Source: Chryseobacterium oleae (GTDB lineage: Bacteria; Bacteroidota; Bacteroidia; Flavobacteriales; Weeksellaceae). Taken from it: a stretch of 64,000 nt of DNA. The position numbers and the translations under genes were made by a program. The notes below the pieces were generated by a model. It saw only the letters and a program-made list of their open reading frames with translations, was not told the DNA's origin and did not search any database. The stretch is from positions 62,001 to 126,000 of the forward strand of contig NZ_FOVD01000007.1 in NCBI RefSeq assembly GCF_900115055.1. The letters are read 5' to 3'. Positions 9,701 to 18,284 of the stretch are shown here, piece by piece; within the stretch, counting starts at the first letter, position 1; each line of letters starts with the position of its first letter.

Positions 9701-10090
9701 GGAAAAGTAGATATTCAGGGGTATGAAATCACCCTTGATGATGTGGAAATCTCTACAAAAGATATCCCGGGATGGACGGTAACTTCCGACGGGAAAACAA
9801 CTGTGGCATTAGATTTGACGTTAACAGAAGAATTAAAATCTGAAGGTATCGCAAGGGAGTTCATCAACAGAATTCAGAACCTGCGAAAAGAGAAGGACTT
9901 TGAACTGACAGACAGGATCAAAATCTCCATTGAAGAAAACTCACCTTTCATTGAAGATGTTAAGAAAAATGAGGAATATATTTCTTCAGAGGTCTTGTCA
10001 AATAAAATAGAAATTGTATCTTCACTTTCAAATTTTAACGAAATCGAAATAGATGAGGTTAATTTTAAGATAAATGTCGAAAAAAATTAA
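6701..10090 (+). CDS. ileS: Isoleucyl-tRNA synthetase
   Basis: 1129 residues, a normal length for the long eukaryote-like type of IleRS. Class I signatures: PPSANGMPGIHHV at about 48-60, where the HIGH motif appears as GIHH, and KMSKSKGN near 682. An editing (CP1) insertion lies between them, with WTTTPWTLPSN near 235-245. It charges tRNA-Ile in the cytoplasm. It is followed after 59 bases by the DksA-like gene on the same strand and may be cotranscribed with it. Confidence 0.97.
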   Translation: MSQFKEYKNLNLIDIAENVSEFWKQNKTFSKSVEIREGNAEFVFYEGPPSANGMPGIHHVMARALKDIFCRYQTQNGKQVFRKAGWDTHGLPVELGVEKELGITKEDIGKKISIEDYNKACREAVMRYTDVWNNLTEKIGYWVDLEDPYITYKSKYMETVWWLLKQLYNKELLYKGYTIQPYSPKAGTGLSSAELNMPGTYHDVSDTTVVAQFKVKKESSDLFSDVEGDVSILAWTTTPWTLPSNTALAVGRDIEYVLVKTFNQYTFEPIAIVLSRVLLPKVFGKKYAEGTDEDFAGYTAESKVIPFKIVKEFTGEKLAGTQYEQLIPWFTPNNSPEKAFRVILGDFVTTEDGTGIVHIAPTFGADDARVAKEAGIPPMLIKDENDNLVPLVDLQGRFIKGENVPELFSGKYIKNEYYDDGTAPEKSWDVELAIVLKTENKAFKVEKYVHSYPHCWRTDKPVLYYPLDSWFVKMTAVKDRLVDLNKEINWKPKSTGEGRFANWIENVNDWNLSRSRYWGIPLPIWRTEDLKEEKIIGSVEELYNEIEKSVAAGLMKENPFQGFIIGNMSEQNYELVDLHKNVVDKIVLVSDSGRAMKRESDLIDVWFDSGSMPYAQLHYPFENKELIDNNKAFPADFIAEGVDQTRGWFYTLHAIGTAVFDSVAYKNVMSNGLVLDKNGLKMSKSKGNAVDPFETLSVYGPDATRWYMISNANPWENLKFDIEGIDEVRRKFFGTLYNTYSFFALYANVDGFNYSEKEVENRPEIDRWILSELNLLIKEVKAFYEDYEPTRVARSISTFVNDNLSNWYVRLCRRRFWKGEYSDDKISAYQTLYTCLETVAKLSAPIAPFFMDQLYQDLNKVTGKENCESVHLTDFPVADESLIDQDLVEKTHLAQNITSMVFSLRKKENVKVRQPLQKVLVPVLDAKTEEQILAVADLIKQEVNVKELQLINAEEASHLIVKQIKPNFKALGPKLGKDMKTVGGEIANLNTEQIASLEKDGKVDIQGYEITLDDVEISTKDIPGWTVTSDGKTTVALDLTLTEELKSEGIAREFINRIQNLRKEKDFELTDRIKISIEENSPFIEDVKKNEEYISSEVLSNKIEIVSSLSNFNEIEIDEVNFKINVEKN

Positions 10091-10149
10091 CATATAGTTA
10101 TTGTATTTCAAATTCCATTTCATAATTTTATTAAAAAAGAGAAAAGAAT

Positions 10150-10530
10150 ATGTCAGACGAAAGAGTTAGATACAGCGATGCTGATTTACAGGAATTTAAG
10201 GCTATCATAAAAGAAAAAATAGAAAAAGCAGAAAGAGATCTTCAGCTGATCAGAGAAAGTTTCATCAACGACCAGAATAATGGTACGGATGATACGTCTC
10301 CTACCTTCAAAGCTTTTGAAGAAGGAGCAGAAACACTGAGCAAGGAGCAGAACTCTATATTGGCAGGGCGCCAGGAAAAATTCGTACGTGATCTTAAGAA
10401 TGCTTTGATCCGTATTGAAAATAAAACCTATGGTGTATGCAGAGTGACAGGAAAGCTGATTCCTAAGGAAAGACTTTTAGCCGTTCCACATGCTACGCTG
10501 AGCATTGAAGCGAAAAATATGCAAAAATAA
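10150..10530 (+). CDS. DksA/TraR-family protein lacking the full zinc finger
   Basis: 126 residues. A coiled coil of charged heptads spans about 10-90, and a C-terminal block GVCRVTGKLIPKERLLAVPH is at about 95-114. That block aligns with the DksA/TraR zinc-finger region but keeps only one cysteine, so it probably does not bind zinc in the usual way. Members of this group bind the RNA polymerase secondary channel; whether this cysteine-poor form does is not known to me. It lies between ileS and two small genes leading to lspA. Confidence 0.8.
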   Translation: MSDERVRYSDADLQEFKAIIKEKIEKAERDLQLIRESFINDQNNGTDDTSPTFKAFEEGAETLSKEQNSILAGRQEKFVRDLKNALIRIENKTYGVCRVTGKLIPKERLLAVPHATLSIEAKNMQK

Positions 10531-10611
10531 ACCATTAAGGTTTGTAAAAATAATATTGGGTTTATATCGTATTCGCGGATACTTTATAAACCTAATTTTT
10601 AATGTATACCC

Positions 10612-10857
10612 ATGAGCGGAGTATTAATTTTAGGCATCATCGTGGCCGCAGTTTTGCTGTTTGTAAACAGGGCCTGGATCAAAAACAGATTCTTCCCCGA
10701 GCAGCATAAGAACTACACCATCGATGATCAGTTTAATTCTGATAAACGGGAAAGGGAAAAAGAAATCGACAGACTTTTGAGTAAGATGGGCAAAAACGGG
10801 ATCAGTGACCTGTCTGCAAAAGACCGGAAAAGGCTCGATGAATTGTCCAAAATGTAA
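10612..10857 (+). CDS. Small membrane protein with DUF6576-like tail
   Basis: 81 residues. An N-terminal membrane segment (residues about 3-19) is followed by a basic stretch. The tail, rich in Lys and Asp (IDRLLSKMGKNGISDLSAKD, 50-69), resembles the DUF6576 helix pair found at the end of some Bacteroidota rhomboid proteins. Function unknown. It is 20 bases upstream of the next small gene and probably in the lspA operon. Confidence 0.7.
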   Translation: MSGVLILGIIVAAVLLFVNRAWIKNRFFPEQHKNYTIDDQFNSDKREREKEIDRLLSKMGKNGISDLSAKDRKRLDELSKM

Positions 10858-10877
10858 CATTTAAAACAGAAAAGAAA

Positions 10878-11063
10878 ATGGAATCTATCATAGTACATCC
10901 TAAAAATCCTATGGAAATGAGTGCACTGAAAAGTGTTTTAAAAGATATGAACATCAGATATGAGCGTACTCAGACCAAAAATACGTTCCATACGGAAAAG
11001 GTGGCGAAGAAAATTTTCGATAAGAAAAACACGGAAAAACCTTCTAAACCAAAAGGAGAATAA
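10878..11063 (+). CDS. DUF2683-like small protein
   Basis: 61 residues: a beta strand MESIIVHP, then an alpha/beta unit with LKSVLKDMNIRYE, then a lysine-rich tail. It resembles the small DUF2683 proteins of Bacteroidota, whose function is unknown. An antitoxin-like role is possible from size and fold, but no toxin gene is adjacent. Its TAA overlaps the ATG of lspA (TAATG), so the two are translationally coupled. Confidence 0.7.
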   Translation: MESIIVHPKNPMEMSALKSVLKDMNIRYERTQTKNTFHTEKVAKKIFDKKNTEKPSKPKGE

Positions 11064-11701
11064 TGAAAAAGATCTTAGCTATAACATTTTTAGTATTGTT
11101 AATTGATCAGGCTTCAAAAATTTACATCAAAACCCATTTCAATCTGGACGACAGCGTCACTGTTCTTCCAGGCTTTAAACTGACTTTCGTAGAGAATCCG
11201 GGAATGGCTTACGGGCTTCATTTCGGAGGAATCATCGGGAAATATTTCCTGGTGATCCTGAGACTTTTCTTAATCGGAGGAATGGTTTATATGTTTAAGA
11301 AATGGCTGAAACAGGGGGCTTCCAATTATCTTCTGATTCCAATGGCTATTATTTTCGCCGGTGCTATCGGAAATATCATTGACGGTATGTTCTACGGATT
11401 GATCTTCGACAGCGGAACCGTTTACGACCAAAGCATCGACCGATGGATCGGATACGGCGGCGTTTCCAAGTTTGTTCCGATAGGACAGGGCTATTCTTCC
11501 TTTATGAAAGGCTGCGTGGTAGACATGCTTCACTTTCCTTTGGTAGACTGGTATGTTCCTGAAAACATCCCTTTGATCGGAGGTAAACACCTTGAATTCT
11601 TCAAATATATTTTCAATGTGGCCGATTCTGCCATTACGGTAGGCGCTGCATTCTTATTAATATTCAGAAAAAAAGCTTTCCCGAACGGACTTGAGTTTTA
11701 A
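11063..11701 (+). CDS. lspA: Lipoprotein signal peptidase II
   Basis: 212 residues, an inner-membrane aspartyl peptidase that removes the signal peptide from prolipoproteins. Family motifs are present: LIDQASK (16-22), ENPGMAYG near 47-54, and the catalytic aspartates in VVDMLH near 152 and NVADSA near 185. An insertion of about 40 residues between the second and third membrane helices (a region with YDQSIDRW) makes it longer than the ~165 residues of E. coli LspA; this is usual in Bacteroidota. Substrates are abundant here: at least five lipobox proteins are encoded in this window. Confidence 0.95.
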   Translation: MKKILAITFLVLLIDQASKIYIKTHFNLDDSVTVLPGFKLTFVENPGMAYGLHFGGIIGKYFLVILRLFLIGGMVYMFKKWLKQGASNYLLIPMAIIFAGAIGNIIDGMFYGLIFDSGTVYDQSIDRWIGYGGVSKFVPIGQGYSSFMKGCVVDMLHFPLVDWYVPENIPLIGGKHLEFFKYIFNVADSAITVGAAFLLIFRKKAFPNGLEF

Positions 11702-11715
11702 AAACAGCATTCCGG

Positions 11716-12360
11716 ATGAAAAAAGTAATTAAAAATATTTTTAAAATATTCCTGCTGCTGCTTGCGGCGGGAATTATTTTTATAGCCTGGGCTAACTACA
11801 GCATCAGAAAAGAAAGCAGCGCCTTTGTTTCTTACAACATTGCCGATGTTCCTGAAACCAAAACCGCTTTACTGCTGGGAACCGGAAAAACATTAAGCAA
11901 CGGAATGCCCAACGCCTATTTCTACAACAGGATTCAGGCTGCCATTGATCTGTATAAAAGCGGAAAGATCAAATACATCATCGTAAGCGGAGACAACAGC
12001 AGCAAGGATTATAATGAACCGGAAGATATGCAGCTCACTCTCATGCAATACGGGATTCCAAAAGATAAAATTGTGATGGATCATGCAGGATTTCGAACGC
12101 TGGATTCTGTGGTAAGAGCCAAGGAAATTTTCGGACAGAATAAACTGGTGATCATTTCGCAGAAATTCCACAATGAGCGAGCAGTCTTTCTGGCAAAGGA
12201 AAACGGAATGGAAGCTTTCGGGTTCAATGCGGCAGATGTGAACAAATATGCAGGTTTAAAAACCAACCTGAGAGAGTACCTCGCGAAAGCAAAAGTGTAC
12301 TGGGACCTGCTTTTTGGGGTGCAGCCTAAATTCGGAGGAGAAAAGATTGAAATAAAATAA
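11716..12360 (+). CDS. SanA/YdcF-family (DUF218) membrane protein
   Basis: 214 residues, one N-terminal membrane helix (about 6-26), then a DUF218 domain with LLLGTGKT near 52-59 and IIVSGDN near 90-96. E. coli SanA affects envelope permeability to vancomycin at high temperature; the biochemical activity of the family is unclear. It starts 15 bases after lspA in the same direction, so an lspA operon is likely. Confidence 0.85.
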   Translation: MKKVIKNIFKIFLLLLAAGIIFIAWANYSIRKESSAFVSYNIADVPETKTALLLGTGKTLSNGMPNAYFYNRIQAAIDLYKSGKIKYIIVSGDNSSKDYNEPEDMQLTLMQYGIPKDKIVMDHAGFRTLDSVVRAKEIFGQNKLVIISQKFHNERAVFLAKENGMEAFGFNAADVNKYAGLKTNLREYLAKAKVYWDLLFGVQPKFGGEKIEIK

Positions 12361-12390
12361 TTTTCTTACTTTAAAGTCCTAAATTAGGCT

Positions 12391-13557
12391 ATGTTAAAAA
12401 TTTATTCTACATTCCTTTTATTCGGACTTTTGTTTCTGCTTTCGTGCAAGAAAGAAGTGGTAAAAGATGACGGATATACAGATCCTGCATTGGGAATTCC
12501 TCAGACCCAGATAGATTCTATCCGAAAGGCTGAAGATCAGAAACAGGTTCTTCTGAAGAAAGTTTCTTATCAGACTGATTCTGCCAGTTCCGTTGAGATC
12601 ATGCTGCCCGTCAGTAATTATGTAAAAGAATATTCATTTTCTCCGGGCATCAATCTTACTGACCCTCAAAAGACGACAGAAACAAAGGATGAAACTACGT
12701 ATACTCAAGGATTGAATATACAGAATGATTTTTCTGACAGCAGCTCTGATGAAGTGGTACTGATTGGACAATCCAATAGCCCGGATGTATTTCCTGTTTC
12801 TGATATCAAAGAATTTAACGAGACGGAAAAGATTCTCTCCGAAGACAAAAATTCTTTGCTCTACATCGATGCTTTCGGACACAAAAAATTGTATTACAGA
12901 CAATACGTTCCGGCTACCAAAACCTATTATCTTTATATCGCAGAAGTTCCTAAATACAGCAGTGAAAAGCTCCAGTACGCTGCCCTGTATTCAATATACA
13001 GCAAAGCAAAGCATCTGCTCTCATTTGATAAAGAAGCTCTGCCGGAAAACTTAACATGGGAAAAGGTAAAGCCGGGTATTTCTGAAGTAGAACTGAAAAA
13101 TTACAATGTTTATTACAATTCCCTTCAAAAAGAACTTAAATATTTCCTGAAAAACAATGACAGCACGGAGATCAGAAAGGATCATTTTGACCTTTATCTG
13201 TACCGTGACAATGTTCATACCCAAAAAGCAATGGATCAGACAGCGCTTATCGCTGATTCCAACTTCTCGGGGCATTTTGAAGACCTTCCGTTTGAAAATC
13301 ATCTGATTTCCGGATATTTCAGTGGCAAGTTCAGCAATGATGATATGTTTGCATTTGTCCGAAGACTCAGCAGCAACAGCATTCTGGTAAGTGCAAAGAA
13401 TGATAACGGCTATGTGAATGACACGACGGAGTATTTCATCATCAGCTCCATCAAAACTCCAAAAGGACAGTTTTATCTGATCAGCAAGACCAATAAAGAT
13501 GGAAATGACATGACCGCTTTAATGAATGATTACTTCAGTAAACATTTAAAAATCTAA
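12391..13557 (+). CDS. Lipoprotein of unknown function
   Basis: 388 residues, with a lipobox LLSC near residues 16-19. The rest is soluble and mixed alpha/beta with no recognisable motif. It precedes a second lipoprotein gene by two bases, so the two are almost certainly cotranscribed and may act together in the periplasm or on the outer-membrane inner face. Confidence 0.75.
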   Translation: MLKIYSTFLLFGLLFLLSCKKEVVKDDGYTDPALGIPQTQIDSIRKAEDQKQVLLKKVSYQTDSASSVEIMLPVSNYVKEYSFSPGINLTDPQKTTETKDETTYTQGLNIQNDFSDSSSDEVVLIGQSNSPDVFPVSDIKEFNETEKILSEDKNSLLYIDAFGHKKLYYRQYVPATKTYYLYIAEVPKYSSEKLQYAALYSIYSKAKHLLSFDKEALPENLTWEKVKPGISEVELKNYNVYYNSLQKELKYFLKNNDSTEIRKDHFDLYLYRDNVHTQKAMDQTALIADSNFSGHFEDLPFENHLISGYFSGKFSNDDMFAFVRRLSSNSILVSAKNDNGYVNDTTEYFIISSIKTPKGQFYLISKTNKDGNDMTALMNDYFSKHLKI

Positions 13558-13559
13558 TT

Positions 13560-14105
13560 ATGAAGCCACTATACCTTATTATATTATGTTCTCTGTTTAC
13601 TTTTTCCTGCAATCCCGTAGGTGAAAAAATAACGGAAGAAACACCCGCAGATATGCAACTGGTTAATACCATTGACGGTCTGGATCTGAAAAAAGGGGAT
13701 GTGATTGTTGTCTGGAGCAAGCTGGAAGCCTCTTTCGTAAAAAACGGAGTGTTGCCATCCTTTGATTTTATCTACAACCTAAGCCTGAACGGAAATACTG
13801 TAGCCAATTCTTCCGTTGCTATGTTCAGTGATAAAAAGCACATCATCAATTCTACTTATACCCAACAAAAGGAAGAGGAAGAACAGCCAATGACGGTACA
13901 GACTTCCGGATACAGCGATGATTCCGATACCACCCAAGTGGAAAAACAGAAGGAAGTAAGCGCTTCATGGGAATTCGAGCAGAAAGTCATTGAAATCCCG
14001 GTAGAAAAAGACGGCAAATACACGCTTGACTATAAAGTAAAACCGAAGGATGCTGAAAGCAACAGCATGTTCAACAAAGCTGCTATTATTCTGAGAAAGA
14101 AATAG
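13560..14105 (+). CDS. Lipoprotein of unknown function
   Basis: 181 residues with a lipobox FSC at about 15-17. A DxDTTQ-rich acidic linker near 115-130 separates two beta-rich parts. Not recognised. It follows the preceding lipoprotein gene by two bases and ends three bases before the convergent membrane-protein gene; no terminator hairpin fits in that gap. Confidence 0.75.
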   Translation: MKPLYLIILCSLFTFSCNPVGEKITEETPADMQLVNTIDGLDLKKGDVIVVWSKLEASFVKNGVLPSFDFIYNLSLNGNTVANSSVAMFSDKKHIINSTYTQQKEEEEQPMTVQTSGYSDDSDTTQVEKQKEVSASWEFEQKVIEIPVEKDGKYTLDYKVKPKDAESNSMFNKAAIILRKK

Positions 14106-14108
14106 GCC

Positions 14109-15461
14109 TTATTTTTTGGTATTCAAAGCCTGGTAAGCGATATAGTAAATCCCATAAAACACGATAACTGTCAGCACAAGTGCAATGGAGAAGGTATGTT
14201 TAAAAAGATCTAACACATAATCCTTGAACACAAACTCCTGATCATAAACTCCGTTATAAAAAGGATATACTTTAATCACAGTCACTACTGCTCCCAGAAC
14301 AACCGGAAAAAGCCACGTGAATTTCTTGATATACGCCACGATCCAAAAAGCAGTCATATAGATAATACACATCAGAATATCATCCACCTTCTTTTCCATC
14401 AATCCGTTTCTGAACTGGAATATAATCAGAAGGGAGATAACAGCAAGATGTACCTTTTTAGCCTTTTCAATGTTGGAAGGAGCCAGAAATTTAATTTTAT
14501 CATCAAACCTGATCATTAAAAGCGAGATTATATTGATCAATGGTACCCAGATCGAAGCAGCTACTGCTCCGTAATATTTTTGTTTAAGTAGCCTTCTTTC
14601 TTTAAGCAACTGCCCTGTAAATCTTGTGCAGATCACAAAAAATACGACAATGACCACCATATTCATCCATCCGATAAGGGTAAGATCTTTTCCGAAAAAG
14701 TCCAGTTCCATTGATAATGCACTTTCCAGAAGACCTCCAAATGAAAATATAATACAACTGATCACAATAAGCATGGCAGGAACAAAATACTTATTGGCAG
14801 TTTGTAATGCCTCCTTTGAAAATGTATAAAAGCTTTCACGGTTGGCAAGACAGGCTGTTAAAAAGAAAAACGCTCCCAGATAAGCCACATTTTTTATGCT
14901 GGTAAGGGTATAATAAACGAAATTAACTATGAATTCCGTTGTTTTGGAGTCATAAGAAGCAGATCCAATCAGCTTTTCAATCAGGCCGAGATCTGTATTG
15001 TACAGAACAAAAAGTCCGAGATTTAACAGAAACAGCTTAAGTAGCGGCTGTTTGATATTCATCTCCTCTTCTACCAGATATCGCTTTGAAACTACAAAAA
15101 CAGTGACAAACTGTATGATCAGATAGGTCCATTTTCTCAGCGTATCAGAGTTGATGGTCTCTTCAAACGGGACATAATAATCCACCATATTCCGGATTCC
15201 CTTCATACAAAAGAACAGGATAATAAAAAAAGGAAGGATGATCAATACAGACTTCCATCGTTTGTTCACGAGGAAATACCAGAGGAAAAACAGACTGCTT
15301 AACGTATAGGAAAGATAATCCAGAATTTTAGACAGGGTGTTATCCGTTTCGGGATAAAAATAATTGCCTGCAAAATCCAATACAACGAAGATCAGTAATA
15401 AGATCCACAAGCTTTTAAGAGCATTAAAGAGCTTTGGAGACAAAAAATTGTTATTTCCCAT
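14109..15461 (-). CDS. Multi-pass membrane protein of unknown function
   Basis: 450 residues with about 11-12 hydrophobic segments spread over its whole length and short basic loops such as NKRWKS and KERRLLKQKYY. It resembles DUF4153-type proteins in overall plan, but I cannot confirm this from motifs. No catalytic signature is visible. Start ATG at 15459-15461. It is divergent from trpS. Confidence 0.7.
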   Translation of the reverse strand: MGNNNFLSPKLFNALKSLWILLLIFVVLDFAGNYFYPETDNTLSKILDYLSYTLSSLFFLWYFLVNKRWKSVLIILPFFIILFFCMKGIRNMVDYYVPFEETINSDTLRKWTYLIIQFVTVFVVSKRYLVEEEMNIKQPLLKLFLLNLGLFVLYNTDLGLIEKLIGSASYDSKTTEFIVNFVYYTLTSIKNVAYLGAFFFLTACLANRESFYTFSKEALQTANKYFVPAMLIVISCIIFSFGGLLESALSMELDFFGKDLTLIGWMNMVVIVVFFVICTRFTGQLLKERRLLKQKYYGAVAASIWVPLINIISLLMIRFDDKIKFLAPSNIEKAKKVHLAVISLLIIFQFRNGLMEKKVDDILMCIIYMTAFWIVAYIKKFTWLFPVVLGAVVTVIKVYPFYNGVYDQEFVFKDYVLDLFKHTFSIALVLTVIVFYGIYYIAYQALNTKK

Positions 15462-15536
15462 ATGGAAGAGGTGTTTCTACAAATATAATTTAAAAACTGT
15501 TACTGAGCACCTTAAATCATTCCCCATTAAAAAGGA

Positions 15537-15568
15537 TTTGCCAGCCATCGCAATCTTTCCTATTTTTG
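15537..15568 (+). promoter_or_regulatory. trpS promoter
   Basis: TTTG at 15537-15540, a 20-base spacer, then TATTTTTG at 15561-15568: an almost ideal Bacteroidota -33/-7 pair. The ATG follows at 15600. Confidence 0.7.
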
Positions 15569-15599
15569 TTCTTTATTTTAAACTTAATAATTTAAACAA

Positions 15600-16568
15600 A
15601 TGTCAAGAATTCTTACCGGCATTCAAGCCACCGGAACACCCCATCTTGGAAATCTCCTTGGGGCCATCATTCCTGCTATTGAACTTTCCAAGCAGGAAGG
15701 AAATGAATCATTTTTATTCATTGCGAATCTTCATTCTCTTACCCAGATTAAAGACGCGAAGGAGCTCAAACAAAATACCTACGAGATCGCTGCGGCTTGG
15801 CTTGCTTGTGGGCTGGATACAGAAAAAACATATTTTTACAGACAGAGTGATATCCCTGAGACCTGTGAACTTTCTTGGCATTTATCATGTTTTTTTCCTT
15901 ACCAGAGACTAACCCTTGCCCATTCGTTTAAGGATAAGGCAGACAGACTTCAGGATGTGAACGCCGGGCTGTTTACCTACCCTATTCTGATGGCTGCAGA
16001 TATTTTACTGTATGATGCAGAAGTTGTTCCAGTAGGAAAAGACCAGCTTCAGCATCTGGAAATCGCCCGTGATGTAGCTTCAAGGTTCAACAATCAGATG
16101 GGAGAAGTTTTTGTACTGCCTCAGTCTGAACTTCAGGAAGACACGAAATATGTTCCCGGAACAGATGGCCGTAAAATGTCTAAATCTATGGGGAATATCA
16201 TCAACATCTTCTTACCTGAAAAGGAACTGAAAAAGCAGGTGATGAGTATAGAAACCGATTCTAAAGGTCTGGAAGAACCAAAAGACCCTGAAACAGATAA
16301 GGTTTTTGCGATTTACGAACTGATCGCCACTCCTGAACAGACGGAGGAATTAAGAGCAAAATATCTGGCCGGAAATTTCGGTTACGGACACGCTAAATTA
16401 GAACTGCTAAATCTGATCTTAACCCGTTTTGCAAAAGAAAGAGAGATGTTCACTTATTATATGAACAATCTGGACGAGCTGGAAGCTAAACTTCAGGAAG
16501 GAGCAGCAAAAACAAGAGTGGTTGCTACTGAAACCATTAAAAAAGTAAGAGCAAGCTTAGGAATTTAA
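15600..16568 (+). CDS. trpS: Tryptophanyl-tRNA synthetase
   Basis: 322 residues, the usual bacterial size. Class I motifs: GTPHLGN at 12-18 (HIGH counterpart) and KMSKS near 193-197; the tryptophan pocket segment PILMAADILLY lies near 127-137. It charges tRNA-Trp. Monocistronic: it has its own promoter and a terminator directly downstream. Confidence 0.97.
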   Translation: MSRILTGIQATGTPHLGNLLGAIIPAIELSKQEGNESFLFIANLHSLTQIKDAKELKQNTYEIAAAWLACGLDTEKTYFYRQSDIPETCELSWHLSCFFPYQRLTLAHSFKDKADRLQDVNAGLFTYPILMAADILLYDAEVVPVGKDQLQHLEIARDVASRFNNQMGEVFVLPQSELQEDTKYVPGTDGRKMSKSMGNIINIFLPEKELKKQVMSIETDSKGLEEPKDPETDKVFAIYELIATPEQTEELRAKYLAGNFGYGHAKLELLNLILTRFAKEREMFTYYMNNLDELEAKLQEGAAKTRVVATETIKKVRASLGI

Positions 16569-16587
16569 AGCCTGCTATTTAAATATA

Positions 16588-16622
16588 AAAAGCCTTTCCC
16601 ATCGAAAGGCTTTTGCTTTTTT
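16588..16622 (+). terminator. Rho-independent terminator after trpS
   Basis: AAAAGCCTTT (16588-16597) pairs with AAAGGCTTTT (16605-16614), loop CCCATCG, followed by a T-rich run. Confidence 0.85.
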
Positions 16623-16636
16623 GTAATTTTATTGTC

Positions 16637-16999
16637 ATGAAAAATATAGGGTTACTTATTCTTCTTGTTTTGACTTCATGCAAAAAAGAACCTCGTTATA
16701 TCAATATTAAGGATGAATTGATCTATAAAAATGAAAATGGTTTGTTCTTAAAGCATACGATCATTCTTAAAAGCAGAAATCCTGAAGATTCAGGAAAGGT
16801 TACCCGCTTTTTCAACTATGTTCTATACAAAGACCAGGTTCTTGAATTAAAAGATTTCATTGATCTGAAAAGCTTTCATGAAGTTCAGAACAATAATCGG
16901 GACAGATTTATTATAAGCGCCTACGAAGATTCCAGATATCGGTACCTGTTTAAAGATCATCCCGCTTCATCTCCCAATATTTTAATTCAGGAAAAATAA
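16637..16999 (+). CDS. Small lipoprotein of unknown function
   Basis: 120 residues starting at the ATG at 16637. A longer reading frame begins with a TTG at 16613, but that lies in the trpS terminator and adds residues before an obvious signal peptide, so I reject it. Lipobox VLTSC ends at about residue 14. No known domain. It ends one base before the convergent histidine kinase gene. Confidence 0.7.
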   Translation: MKNIGLLILLVLTSCKKEPRYINIKDELIYKNENGLFLKHTIILKSRNPEDSGKVTRFFNYVLYKDQVLELKDFIDLKSFHEVQNNNRDRFIISAYEDSRYRYLFKDHPASSPNILIQEK

Positions 17000-17000
17000 A

Positions 17001-18284
17001 TTACAGTTGGTTTTTCGAAAGAATAAAACAGTGCATTCCATCCCGGAACTCATAGACGATATCCCAACCGGGATATTGTTTGGTTATCGTCCGGATAATA
17101 GACAGTCCCAAACCTGTAGAACTGTGGTCTGAACCCTGCTTGTAAAAACGGTTGAAAATCTGTGTTTTGTCCAATGGAACACCGCTGCCGCTATTCTGAA
17201 AAACCAGCCTGTTGTCTTCTATAATGATATTGACGTCTCCATCCTGACTGTTATACTTCACTGCATTTTTAAGCAGGTTCGAAAGCAGAATATCCGCCAG
17301 ATCAGGATTAAAGTCTGCTCCAAAGAATCCTTTCTCTATAATGCTGACCTTAACTTTTTTAAACTCAATAAAGTCTTCGTAGCTTTTCACCAGCTCCGCA
17401 ATCATTTCATTAAAATCTACTTTCGATGTTTTATTGAACTGGCTATTTTCTATTTTTGAAAGCATCAGGAGGGATTTATTCAGTCCCGCCATTCTTCTCA
17501 GATCTCCCTTCACTTCGGTAAGGAAATTCATATTCTTTTTGTCCAGATCATCATTCTGGATCACGAGATCAATTTTATTAATTACGATAGCCAAAGGCGT
17601 CTGAAGTTCATGGGATGCATTTTCAATGAACTGTTTCTGTTGATGGAAGACCAATTCATTACGCTCGATCATTTCCTCTATTTCCACATTCAGCTCTTCA
17701 AATTCTTTGATGGCATAATTTTGAGCCTCATTGGAAACAGAAACCCCGAACTGATATTTTTTAAGCCGGTCAAGGATGGTATAGAAAGGGCGCATCGCTT
17801 TATTCAGCAGATAGCCATTGACTGCCAAAATACTTATCACAAGAAGAATGTACAACACGATCAAAGCGGTAGTCAGATCATATACCAATTCATCCTGCTC
17901 TACCGTAGAGGTCCGTATTTCAAGTCTCTGCCGTTTTCCAAACTGATCTATAAAATCCGTCTCAAGTACGCGATAAGGCTGGTCTTTGTCGTCGTACTCC
18001 ATATAAAACATCTTGTTATAGAGTCGGTTCTTGTCTTTATACTCAGATTCCGAAATCGGTTTGATTTTAAATTCATTAAATCCAAAATCCTTACTGTCCA
18101 ACAGTTTAGGATCGTGGTAAACCGCTTTAATAATCTGTATCTTTCTGTCTTTCAGTCCGTCATCTACATTATCATACACTTCATCCAGAATATAGGCGTA
18201 AAAGAGCGCTGCCCAGACTGCAATGATGAGCAGCAGGATCACGATCATGTATTTGATGGTGTAATATTTTAATGAAACTTTCAT
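17001..18284 (-). CDS. Sensor histidine kinase (OmpR/EnvZ type)
   Basis: 427 residues with two membrane helices (about 10-32 and 138-158) enclosing a periplasmic sensor of ~105 residues. The H-box SHELQTP is near 225-231, an N-box with NLLKNAVKYN near 333-342, and GxG motifs with STGLGLSI near 391-398. It autophosphorylates on His and passes the phosphate to the response regulator gene just upstream, whose TGA overlaps this ATG (TGATG). The neighbouring PepSY-like proteins may be targets or part of its sensing. Confidence 0.92.
   Translation of the reverse strand: MKVSLKYYTIKYMIVILLLIIAVWAALFYAYILDEVYDNVDDGLKDRKIQIIKAVYHDPKLLDSKDFGFNEFKIKPISESEYKDKNRLYNKMFYMEYDDKDQPYRVLETDFIDQFGKRQRLEIRTSTVEQDELVYDLTTALIVLYILLVISILAVNGYLLNKAMRPFYTILDRLKKYQFGVSVSNEAQNYAIKEFEELNVEIEEMIERNELVFHQQKQFIENASHELQTPLAIVINKIDLVIQNDDLDKKNMNFLTEVKGDLRRMAGLNKSLLMLSKIENSQFNKTSKVDFNEMIAELVKSYEDFIEFKKVKVSIIEKGFFGADFNPDLADILLSNLLKNAVKYNSQDGDVNIIIEDNRLVFQNSGSGVPLDKTQIFNRFYKQGSDHSSTGLGLSIIRTITKQYPGWDIVYEFRDGMHCFILSKNQL

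Noticed and set aside
16613..16636. Longer N-terminus for the small lipoprotein
   Set aside because: It starts at a TTG inside the trpS terminator and would put residues ahead of a clear lipoprotein signal peptide.
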